Shown piece after piece: positions 1-5,194 of a DNA stretch of 5,416 bases (its first letter is position 1; each line of letters starts with the position of its first letter). The DNA comes from Fimbriimonadaceae bacterium (GTDB lineage Bacteria; Armatimonadota; Fimbriimonadia; Fimbriimonadales; Fimbriimonadaceae): positions 1 through 5,416 of the forward strand of contig JAIBBE010000043.1 of NCBI GenBank assembly GCA_019694835.1, written 5' to 3'. The notes under the pieces are model-generated. The model was not told where the DNA came from. It saw only the letters and a list, made by a program, of their open reading frames with translations, and did no database searches. The translations under genes and the position numbers were made by a program.

Positions 1-13
1 GTGTAAATCGGCC

Positions 14-49
14 CTCCCCGCACGCCACGCGGGGAGCCCAGAACTGGGC
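14..49. other. Two GC-rich inverted repeats before the tRNA
   Basis: An 8-bp perfect stem (CTCCCCGC at 14-21 with GCGGGGAG at 29-36, 7-nt loop) is followed by a second stem (GCCCA 36-40 with TGGGC 45-49) whose right arm enters the first two bases of the tRNA. Neither strand shows a U-tract, so this is not a canonical intrinsic terminator. It may mark the end of an upstream transcript or be a processing structure in the tRNA precursor. The function is inferred only. Confidence 0.35.
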
Positions 50-123
50 CGCCTTAGCTCAGCCGGTAGAGCGGCGCATTCGTAATGCGTAGGTCAGGTG
101 TTCGAGTCACCTAGGCGGCACCA
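48..123 (+). tRNA. tRNA-Thr (anticodon CGT)
   Basis: The full cloverleaf can be folded by eye. The acceptor GCCGCCT (48-54) pairs with AGGCGGC (113-119), the D stem is GCTC/GAGC, the anticodon stem is GCGCA/TGCGT around loop TTCGTAA, and the T stem AGGTG/CACCT surrounds TTCGAGT. The anticodon is CGT, which reads ACG (Thr). The discriminator is A120 and CCA is encoded at 121-123. All invariant positions checked are present, so it should be functional. Its 3' end is partly duplicated at 238-272, which suggests it serves as the attachment site of an integrative element that rebuilt the gene on insertion. Confidence 0.95.
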
Positions 124-237
124 CTCCTTCCGATAGGTCGCCGGCCCGAAACGGCCGAAAAGCCCTCAAACCTATGCTCCTCCTCTTCCCATGCGGAAGC
201 GGCGTAATCCTTGGTTCGCTTGCGCAAGGCGAACGGT

Positions 238-272
238 AGGTGTCCGGTTCACCTAGGCGGCACGACCCTTCC
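238..272 (+). repeat. Partial copy of the tRNA-Thr 3' end, candidate att site
   Basis: Positions 238-263 match the tRNA T-arm and 3' acceptor strand (96-121) at 23 of 26 bases. They include a 15-bp identical core, TCACCTAGGCGGCAC, at 107-121 and 249-263. Similarity continues past the tRNA with CCTTCC (126-131 and 267-272) after a one-base gap. The copy keeps the T stem (AGGTG/CACCT) but its loop is TCCGGTT, so it is not a working tRNA. Duplicated tRNA 3' ends are typical att repeats of tyrosine-recombinase elements. Here the two copies are only 142 bp apart, too close to bound a gene-bearing element, so this may be a remnant, a tandem att site, or one end of an element whose other end lies elsewhere. 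The rest of 124-379 holds no gene I can support. It has only a weak stem at 142-157 (CGGCC/GGCCG) and a hairpin around 214-234 (GTTCGC/GCGAAC). Confidence 0.6.
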
Positions 273-379
273 AACAGCAAACGACCGGCACAGGCGGACA
301 GGCCTCAGTACTTGGTTACCCGATGGGGCCAGCGTGGGAAGGTCGATAACAAGGGTGCTCGCCACCCTACTGCGCGGTC

Positions 380-1546
380 CTACCGGTTGCCCTTGGCGCG
401 ATTGTGGGTCGTGCAAAGTAGCTCGCAGTTGACTAGGTCTGTGGCCCCGCCCTTCGACCATGCTGCCACGTGGTCGGCATCCATCTCGTCTAGCAGATAG
501 ATGCGAGACTTATTGGAATTGTCCCCAACCGCGCACAGAGGGCAGTTGGATACATTCGCCAACTTAGCTTTCTGTGTTTGCTGCTGATAGGCCACGGCTT
601 TCGTCTTGTCGTCAAAGAGCCGAATCGAGAGCAGCTGCGGGTCGGCTTTCCGACCTAACAGGTACTCATAGATTCCCTTTCGATTTCCAACCGCAGGATC
701 AATGAGAAGGCGCTCAACCTCGGCGTCGAGTTCGGCCGCGTTATACGAATTGGAGTGGTAGCTCTCGTAGAGGCGGCCCCATTCAATTCCGCGCATCTCT
801 TTGTCTGGCGGGCGCGTAAAGACACTGCCGATCCAGTCGATCACGGAAGTAAAATACGTCTTCAAGCCTGAGACTTCGGCGTCGCCGCGATGCTGCGCGA
901 GATACGCGTCGACAGTGAGGCCCTGGGCCGAGGACACCCAACTGAGCGCAACGGCCAGCACCTCCTGCCGCTTCGGGTCACCTTTGATGTAGGTTGACCA
1001 CTTTTGCATGTTCGCGTTTTGCGAGTTGCTGAATTCTGCCTTGGCCTTGGTGATGAACGGCCCGGAGTAAATCGCGTTGAGAAGCTCCTGAGAGTTCAAG
1101 GGGATTCCGGCAATGTTGATCGTGCGGAACCAGTCTTTGATTTCCGTCTCCGTACCCTCGCACTCGTAGATCAGCATCTCGCTCGCAAGGATCTTCTGCT
1201 GATCGTCCTTGGGCAACGACGAAAATGTCTGCTCTTTGCCGTTGACCTTGATTGCGAACTTGCCCGTGACAAACCGGCCGATGCTGGTGATGCGCTGCTG
1301 ACCGTCGAGCACCTCAAGGGTGGAACCCGCGACATTGAAGTAGATCAGCCCAAGCGGGTAGCCCTTGAGCAGCGAGTCGATGACGGCGACGTCACGCTTG
1401 CCATCGTTGTAGATGTAATGGCGCTGATATTCGGGCTGGATAACCAGCTTGCCGGCCAGACCGAACAGCCCCTTACCTTCCAATTCGTTGTAGACGAATC
1501 CCTCGACAATTTCGCCAGCGCTGTACCGTTTTAGCTTCGTCCTCAC
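380..1546 (-). CDS. DUF262-HNH endonuclease (GmrSD/SspE-related restriction nuclease)
   Basis: A 388-aa protein with an N-terminal DUF262 domain and a C-terminal HNH nuclease. DUF262 hallmarks are QPEYQR (residues 37-42) and LDGQQRITS (80-88); in GmrS, SspE and related proteins this ParB/Srx-like domain is linked to nucleotide use and DNA sensing. The HNH part spans about 335-387: C335-x2-C338, D358-H359, WSKGGAT (363-369), N373, C378-x2-H381-N382 and KGN (385-387). The paired CxxC and CxxH should bind structural zinc, while D358/H359, N373 and H381/N382 are the candidate catalytic residues. The protein appears complete. The GTG start overlaps the methylase stop as GTGA (1543-1546), and GGAAGG (1559-1554) sits 7 nt upstream, so translation is coupled to the methylase. 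The likely role is the cleaving partner of the adjacent methyltransferase. GmrSD-type enzymes are type IV and need no methylase, so the methylase partner points instead to a restriction-modification pair. Target sequence and cofactor are unknown. Confidence 0.88.
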   Translation of the reverse strand: MRTKLKRYSAGEIVEGFVYNELEGKGLFGLAGKLVIQPEYQRHYIYNDGKRDVAVIDSLLKGYPLGLIYFNVAGSTLEVLDGQQRITSIGRFVTGKFAIKVNGKEQTFSSLPKDDQQKILASEMLIYECEGTETEIKDWFRTINIAGIPLNSQELLNAIYSGPFITKAKAEFSNSQNANMQKWSTYIKGDPKRQEVLAVALSWVSSAQGLTVDAYLAQHRGDAEVSGLKTYFTSVIDWIGSVFTRPPDKEMRGIEWGRLYESYHSNSYNAAELDAEVERLLIDPAVGNRKGIYEYLLGRKADPQLLSIRLFDDKTKAVAYQQQTQKAKLANVSNCPLCAVGDNSNKSRIYLLDEMDADHVAAWSKGGATDLVNCELLCTTHNRAKGNR

Positions 1547-2757
1547 GGCTCGCCCTTCCGACGGATGAACAGGCGCTTGAAAACTCGCCTCAATGGGTAT
1601 CCCACGTCGAAGTATGTTCCTGAGCCGAACTCATCGACCCGGACGAAACAGCCGAAACTCCCGGTGTTCGACTTCATGTGCACCCCGTTAACCACTCGCT
1701 GCTTGCGGCTATACGTCTTCGATTGCGGGTAGTCGCCTTCACTGCTCCCGAGAATCTCGAACTGGTCAGGATTGTACTTGTCCAGGAATGTGATCGGAAC
1801 GCCCATCATCCCCGTGTAGTCGCTCGGGATGGCGTCTACGAACGGAACCTCGATGCCGTCGAAATTGTCGTATGGCAGATAGCCGATCCCGCGAACTTCA
1901 CTGTGCTTGCTGTACTTGATGTTGTCCGCCTCGGTCATCAACTGCATCGGTTCGTGACGCCGCCCGTGGTCGATGTTGGTGAACCAGCACGAGTTGCCTT
2001 GCCGCGTGTAGTCGCGTTCGGCGTCGCTCGGATAACCCAACTTCTCCGCCTTCAGGCGATCTTTCTCGTCCACCGCCGTACCCTTCGGCACGCCGAACAC
2101 CATGTCGGTGGTGTTGCCCGTCGCCCCTTTCCACATCTCGTTCGCCATGATGTGCGGAAAGACCTCGTTGTAGGTGATCGCATTGTTGTTGCCGATCACC
2201 GAGAACTTCCTTCCGTTGCCGATCACCCAAGTCATGAACTGCCGGAACAAGCTGAACGGTGGGTTCGTGATGACAAAGTCGGCCTCATCCCGGAGCGCCG
2301 TCACCTCCGGGCTCCGGAAGTCGCCATCGCCTTCGAGGTACTCCCATTGGAGGTCGTCGATGTTCACTAAGCCGTCGCCGTTGATGTCCTTACGTTCGAG
2401 GGTGAACTTCTTGCCGTTGGCGCGGGCCTTGGTCGCGTCAAACGCCGGGCTCGCGGTCTCGAACAAAGTTGGCTGGTAGTTGAGTTTGGCCGGATTAGCA
2501 TCAGGAGCGTAGGCCGTCGAAACCAACTTCTTGATGCCGAAATCCGTAAAGTGCAACGCGAAGTACTTAGCGAAGTTTGACCACTCGGGATCGTCACACG
2601 GGAGGAGGATTACCTTGTCGCGAAACACATCCGGGTCGAATTCTCGATACGCGTTCATCTCGCGCTCGATGTCTGCCCATTGGGTGTAATACTCGTCGTT
2701 CTTCGCCCGTTTGGCAGCACCCAAATGGCTGTTCTTGTCGCGTGTAATGGTCGTCAT
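1543..2757 (-). CDS. Adenine-specific DNA methyltransferase, EcoRI family
   Basis: A 404-aa protein with the features of the EcoRI_methylase family (SAM-dependent N6-adenine methylation). These include KNDEYYTQ (19-26), [13 protein letters not shown] (50-62), TAYAPDAN (81-88), [10 protein letters not shown] (143-152), the catalytic motif IV NPPFS (165-169), [12 protein letters not shown] (190-201) and a basic C-terminal tail ending FIRRKGEP. The length fits the family's full-size members and no domain is missing. Residues 124-135 form an EF-hand/dockerin-like loop ([12 protein letters not shown]). The start is ATG 2757; there is no in-frame ATG, GTG or TTG nearby upstream and no clear Shine-Dalgarno directly before it. 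It is the first gene of a two-gene unit whose second gene, the DUF262-HNH nuclease, starts inside its stop codon. It probably protects host DNA against that nuclease. The recognition site cannot be read from the sequence, and GAATTC specificity should not be assumed from the family name. Confidence 0.92.
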   Translation of the reverse strand: MTTITRDKNSHLGAAKRAKNDEYYTQWADIEREMNAYREFDPDVFRDKVILLPCDDPEWSNFAKYFALHFTDFGIKKLVSTAYAPDANPAKLNYQPTLFETASPAFDATKARANGKKFTLERKDINGDGLVNIDDLQWEYLEGDGDFRSPEVTALRDEADFVITNPPFSLFRQFMTWVIGNGRKFSVIGNNNAITYNEVFPHIMANEMWKGATGNTTDMVFGVPKGTAVDEKDRLKAEKLGYPSDAERDYTRQGNSCWFTNIDHGRRHEPMQLMTEADNIKYSKHSEVRGIGYLPYDNFDGIEVPFVDAIPSDYTGMMGVPITFLDKYNPDQFEILGSSEGDYPQSKTYSRKQRVVNGVHMKSNTGSFGCFVRVDEFGSGTYFDVGYPLRRVFKRLFIRRKGEP

Positions 2758-2829
2758 CGAGATGCTGCTGACACCAATTTGGGGCGCAATGCAACTCCCG
2801 GCCGATCTCCTAGCCGAGCCGCGTGTTCA

Positions 2830-2857
2830 CGTTTAGTTCTCTCGCTGGGGATGTCAA
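2830..2857 (-). promoter_or_regulatory. Candidate sigma-70 promoter for methylase-nuclease operon
   Basis: On the minus strand a perfect -35 TTGACA (2857-2852) is followed after 16 bp by TAAACG (2835-2830), a weak -10 matching 3 of 6 consensus bases. This would start transcription near 2822 and give a leader of about 65 nt before the ATG at 2757. The perfect -35 inside the gap between regulator and methylase is the main support. The poor -10 suggests a weak or activator-dependent promoter. Confidence 0.45.
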
Positions 2858-2870
2858 TCGGCCGGCAGAC

Positions 2871-2883
2871 CTTAGGAGCTAAG
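2871..2883. promoter_or_regulatory. Inverted repeat upstream of the methylase promoter
   Basis: CTTAG-GAG-CTAAG is a 13-bp perfect inverted repeat. Its centre lies about 22 bp upstream of the candidate -35 box at 2852-2857, near -55, where an activator could sit. It does not match the tandem boxes in front of the regulator gene, so a shared binder is not shown. A second short repeat, ACCCC-GGTA-GGGGT at 2896-2909, lies just behind it and could form a hairpin after the regulator gene, but it has no U-tract. The rest of 2758-2948 shows nothing else that I can support. Confidence 0.3.
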
Positions 2884-2948
2884 ACAGTCGCGAAGACCCC
2901 GGTAGGGGTTGGTGCAAACGGCAGCAAGCGCCCTGCTTCGGAAGAACT

Positions 2949-3194
2949 TCAGTCGCGCTCCAAAACGATAAACTTTCGGAGCAGTTTCGCCGGGTCGTGG
3001 CCCAGGGCTTTCGCAATCTCACAGAATTCAATCACGTCCACGCGGCGTTCGCCCCGCTCAACCTTCGACACAAAGCTCTGATGACGGTCCAGGCGGGCGG
3101 CAAGCTCGGCCTGCGTAACGTCGGCCGCCTTGCGTGCCCTGACTAGGAATCGAATGAATTCCTGATGTCGCTGCGTGAAAACAGACGATGGCAC
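2949..3194 (-). CDS. Xre-family HTH regulator, C-protein-like
   Basis: An 81-aa single-domain helix-turn-helix protein. The HTH covers about residues 26-50 (VTQAELAARL, then QSFVSKVERGER), the classic Xre/Cro fold in which QSFVSK begins the recognition helix. The remaining residues (VDVIEFCEIAKALGHDP) are the usual C-terminal helices. Size and fold match restriction-modification controller proteins, though the same compact family is also common outside such systems. The GTG start at 3194 is the only plausible one, since there is no internal Met; a G-run (3205-3201) lies 6 nt upstream instead of a standard Shine-Dalgarno. It reads in the same direction as the methylase, 191 bp ahead of it. Two abutting inverted-repeat boxes at 3229-3258 overlap its own candidate promoter, which suggests autoregulation. 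Control of the methylase and nuclease is inferred from position. Confidence 0.85.
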   Translation of the reverse strand: MPSSVFTQRHQEFIRFLVRARKAADVTQAELAARLDRHQSFVSKVERGERRVDVIEFCEIAKALGHDPAKLLRKFIVLERD

Positions 3195-3223
3195 TGAGCG
3201 CCCCCGCGAGGTGAGGCGCTTCC

Positions 3224-3258
3224 GTTAAATCCCAACTTGGGATATCCCAGAATGGGTT
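3224..3258 (-). promoter_or_regulatory. Tandem operator boxes over the regulator's promoter
   Basis: Box 1 is ATCCCAACTTGGGAT (3229-3243), a perfect 7+1+7 palindrome. Box 2, ATCCCAGAATGGGTT (3244-3258), abuts it, keeps CCCA-n3-TGGG and has one mismatched arm position. A candidate minus-strand promoter, TTCTGG (3252-3247), 17-bp spacer, TTTAAC (3229-3224), is weak but well spaced, and the boxes cover its -35 and spacer. Two adjacent dyads before an Xre gene are the usual form of C-protein or Cro-like operators. Because the perfect box is the promoter-proximal one, repression looks more likely than activation. The dyads are certain, the binding protein is inferred. Confidence 0.55.
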
Positions 3259-3301
3259 ATTCTCGCGGCACGTGGGGCGGCTGAGCGGTGGGCTGGGCAG
3301 A

Positions 3302-3353
3302 TTAGGGCGCGGTAGATTCAGCATCTTATATGATGCGCCTAAACACCTTGGTG
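3302..3353. other. Cluster of dyads in the divergent intergenic region
   Basis: Three dyads lie between the regulator and the plus-strand membrane gene. They are GCATC-TTATAT-GATGC (3321-3336), an outer pair TTAGGGCGC (3302-3310) with GCGCCTAA (3335-3342) that needs one bulged G, and CACC-TT-GGTG (3344-3353). The AT-rich centre contains TATGAT (3329-3334), a possible -10 for the rightward gene, but no matching -35 was found. The cluster could be operators or leader RNA structure. No function is assigned. Confidence 0.3.
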
Positions 3354-3385
3354 CATTTCCCACAATGAATTGAACTGAGGTTATA

Positions 3386-4102
3386 ATGTATACTATCGCT
3401 CTTGGAGCACTACGGGTTGCCGGACACATAGTCCAATGGACCGTGGCGGCTCTGATTGTCGTCTTCTGCCTTGGCTTGGCCGTTACCGCCCTGTCCTTCA
3501 ACAGCTCCGGCGTTGCTGTCTTTGTTTACTCGCTGACGATCGTGGCGCTGGCCGTCGCTGCAGTTGGACTTTCGCCCCCTCTGTTCTTCCGCTTTCCCGC
3601 GTGGGGCCGAGTAGGCGCATACGTGATAGGCTTGGTGGCTTTCATCGCAGTGATCTGGACCTTCAACATCGCGCATACGGCCTACGAGCGCACGCCCAAA
3701 GGTGCCGCTGAGGCGGCCGCTCTAAAGGCTGAGGAAGCTGCTCAAGCGGACCTCGCCCGCCAAGAGGCCCGTCTGCAAGCCAGCCTGGCGGTTGCTGAGG
3801 AAGCCGAACGCTCACTCGCTGAAACCCGCAGCAGAGTGCAACGCTGCATCAACTGGCGCGGCCAAATCCCGTCGTTGGTGAGGATAGTGAAGGATGGAAT
3901 GCATAACCCGCGATCCTTCCACCACGTCCGCACGGAAATGCGCGTTGTTGGAACGACCGGCGTGCCGGCGGTTGTCATGCAGTACCGGGGCGAGAATGCC
4001 TTCGGCGCGATCCGGACAGAAACCGTAAGCGCGTTCATCGCCCCCGATGACTGTTCCGTCCGGGCAGTAAAGGAGTACGAGCCCAGCGACTTCGCCGACT
4101 AG
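3386..4102 (+). CDS. Three-helix membrane protein with coiled coil and extracytoplasmic C-terminal domain
   Basis: A 238-aa protein of no named family that I can assign. Hydrophobic helices lie at about 15-38, 43-66 and 75-97. An Ala/Glu-rich coiled coil follows at about 105-150 (many AEEA-type repeats), then a compact domain at about 155-230. That domain contains VKDGMHNPRSF (168-178), MQYRGENAFGA (198-208) and VSAFI; I recall the pattern MHNPxSF followed by RGxNxFG from small domains in many uncharacterised bacterial membrane proteins. The uncharged first loop and the basic RFPAWGR between helices 2 and 3 put the C-terminus outside the cytoplasm, where C154 and C223 flanking the domain could form a disulfide. 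The start ATG 3386 follows TGAGG (3376-3380) at 5 nt. It is divergent from the restriction-modification module and has no clear terminator of its own. Its role is unknown; an anti-phage effector is possible but unsupported. Confidence 0.8.
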   Translation: MYTIALGALRVAGHIVQWTVAALIVVFCLGLAVTALSFNSSGVAVFVYSLTIVALAVAAVGLSPPLFFRFPAWGRVGAYVIGLVAFIAVIWTFNIAHTAYERTPKGAAEAAALKAEEAAQADLARQEARLQASLAVAEEAERSLAETRSRVQRCINWRGQIPSLVRIVKDGMHNPRSFHHVRTEMRVVGTTGVPAVVMQYRGENAFGAIRTETVSAFIAPDDCSVRAVKEYEPSDFAD

Positions 4103-4267
4103 TCGCCGGGACCCTCTCCGATTGTCCGGCCGACTATCGCGACAGCATCCCGAAACGGTCAAGCACTAGCCACCGCGACCTCTAACGAACGCCCTTTTCG
4201 ATAGATCTCTAGAGCTTAGGCCGCCACCGCCCGCCACTGCGCGGGTCCATCAAAAGCACCTCACACG

Positions 4268-4306
4268 AGGCCCCCGCGAATCACCGTCGCGGGGGCCTTT
4301 TTCTTT
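4268..4306 (+). terminator. Strong intrinsic terminator just before a gene
   Basis: A 12-bp stem pairs 4268-4279 with 4287-4298 (core GGCCCCCGCGA/TCGCGGGGGCC) around a 7-nt loop. It is followed by T at 4298-4302, then CTTT. It would end plus-strand transcripts from 3386-4102, although it lies 166 bp after that stop codon. The next Shine-Dalgarno starts at 4312 and the next start codon is 4325, so there is no room for a promoter between them. The intergenic stretch 4103-4267 holds a small stem CCCGC (4230-4234)/GCGGG (4241-4245) and no gene or promoter that I can support. Confidence 0.85.
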
Positions 4307-4324
4307 GCCCAGAAGGGAAACCCC

Positions 4325-4723
4325 GTGCTGAACCTCACTGATCGCGCGGCCATCACAGCCGCGCTAACTGAAGCCGATTTAGACTCTGACATCCGTAGCC
4401 TGATCGGGCTGCGAGCCTGGCAGCTCGACGACGACCGTAGCCGGCCCCTCGGGGAATTCCTCCGGATGGTCGTCGTCCAGCCGGGAGACACCCCTGAGGT
4501 TATCAACGAAGCGGTGGGCTTCCCGATCACATGGGAGCTGGCCGACCAGCCCAGCTTTGAGTGGATTGAAGACCACGGCACATGGTTCGAGATCGCCTAC
4601 GTGTTGACCGACGATTTCGGCCTCCTGGTGTTCGTCAAGGACGACCCGGGCACCGAGTTCGGAATCCACTTCATGTGCCTCAGCTGCTTTGACCGGGACG
4701 CTTGCCCCGGGGACAAGTCGTGA
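4325..4723 (+). CDS. Acidic soluble hypothetical protein
   Basis: A 132-aa protein with no signal peptide, no membrane segment and a strong excess of Asp and Glu. I do not recognise the family. The N-terminal part (about 1-50) looks helical, then a beta-rich part follows with WELADQPSFEWIEDHG (70-85), WFEIAYVLTDDFGLLVFV (87-104) and GIHFMCLSC (113-121). C118, C121 and C127 near the end could be a partial metal site, but with three cysteines this is not certain. The GTG start is supported by GAAGGG (4312-4317) 7 nt upstream. The stop overlaps the next gene's start as GTGA. It lies just after a strong terminator, so its expression must come by readthrough or from a promoter upstream of that hairpin. 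An accessory or plasmid/ICE-type backbone gene is likely, but its role is unknown. Confidence 0.78.
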   Translation: MLNLTDRAAITAALTEADLDSDIRSLIGLRAWQLDDDRSRPLGEFLRMVVVQPGDTPEVINEAVGFPITWELADQPSFEWIEDHGTWFEIAYVLTDDFGLLVFVKDDPGTEFGIHFMCLSCFDRDACPGDKS

Positions 4724-5025
4724 GCCGCGTCGTCGGGCTTGGGATCGTGTGTGTCGCCCTGGCGGTCGTTCAGGCCATCGCTGCAGTTCTCACCGTCGGG
4801 TTGGTGCTCGCCTTCTTGTTCGCAGCGGTCAGGCACCCCCGCGAAACGGTCAGCTTTCTGGTCGCCCTGGGTCTGGCCGGACTCGCATTCGCTAAGCCCA
4901 CCGCCTGCATCGTGGCCTTGGGTACGCTCGGGGTCATTGCGGTGGTGTTGGGCCGTGGGCGGAGGCCAACTCAGGCCCGCCTGACGGTCACCCGTCACGA
5001 GTCACAGACTCCACCGCCGCCTTGA
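4720..5025 (+). CDS. Small hydrophobic membrane protein
   Basis: A 101-aa protein from the GTG at 4720. This start is preferred over the upstream TTG at 4702 because GTG overlaps the previous stop (GTGA, 4720-4723) and GGGGA (4709-4713) lies 6 nt before it. Two to three hydrophobic helices lie at about 7-37, 43-58 and 61-78, followed by a basic, proline-ending tail (RGRRPTQAR, ending PPPP). The RHPRE loop after the first helix and the basic tail are likely cytoplasmic. The family was not recognised. Coupling to the acidic protein before it suggests that the two act together, for instance as a membrane anchor and soluble partner, but this is inference. No terminator follows directly. Confidence 0.7.
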   Translation: MSRVVGLGIVCVALAVVQAIAAVLTVGLVLAFLFAAVRHPRETVSFLVALGLAGLAFAKPTACIVALGTLGVIAVVLGRGRRPTQARLTVTRHESQTPPPP

Positions 5026-5094
5026 CGACGGGGCCAAGAAAGGTCAATTGGGCCGCGTCAGACCGCGCATCCAAAGCACCGCGCGCTGATGAAA

Positions 5095-5154
5095 GCCACC
5101 CTTAGCGGTGGCTCGCTCCCGAGCTTGGGAGTCCGTTCCTTCTGCAAGTGCAGA
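5095..5154 (+). other. Three consecutive small hairpins before a gene
   Basis: Stems in series are GCCACC 5095-5100 with GGTGGC 5107-5112, CTCCC 5116-5120 with GGGAG 5127-5131, and TCTGC 5141-5145 with GCAGA 5150-5154, with loops of 6, 6 and 4 nt. No U-tract follows. They fill much of the 169-bp gap between 5025 and the ATG at 5195 and may form a structured leader. No known riboswitch family was recognised. Confidence 0.35.
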
Positions 5155-5194
5155 CCAGCCGACTTCGGCCCTCCACTCAACAGAAAGAACGATC

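Noticed and set aside
36..49. CCCAGAACTGGG resembling the CCCA-n3-TGGG operator boxes
   Set aside because: The spacing differs by one base, it stands alone, and it overlaps the tRNA start more than 3 kb from the regulator. Chance is likelier.
200..263. A possible second tRNA overlapping the 3'-end repeat
   Set aside because: There is no 5' acceptor strand complementary to AGGCGGC, no D arm, a stem-loop at 214-234 without the U33 expected in an anticodon loop, and a T-loop that has lost the TTCGA pattern.
1004..1534. A 176-aa open frame on the plus strand
   Set aside because: It is antisense to the DUF262 domain coding region, whose motifs are clear. No domain or ribosome binding site supports it.
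1678..2370. A 230-aa open frame on the plus strand
   Set aside because: It lies entirely antisense to the well-supported methylase gene and has low-complexity Arg/Val/His-rich composition typical of a shadow frame in GC-rich DNA.
3382..3387. Perfect TATAAT as a -10 box
   Set aside because: It overlaps the ATG at 3386, which has a good Shine-Dalgarno upstream at 3376-3380. A promoter here could not make the message for that start.
3058..3501. A 147-aa open frame on the minus strand
   Set aside because: It overlaps the HTH gene in another frame, the operator boxes and the start of the membrane protein gene. Its composition is not protein-like.
4096..4105. Palindrome CGACTAGTCG
   Set aside because: It contains the stop codon of the membrane protein gene, stands alone, and has no U-tract or promoter context, so it was not called as a terminator or C-box.
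4216..4227. TTAGGCCGCCAC as a far-end att site
   Set aside because: It resembles the tRNA core TAGGCGGCAC only with a gap and mismatches, much less than the copy at 249-263.
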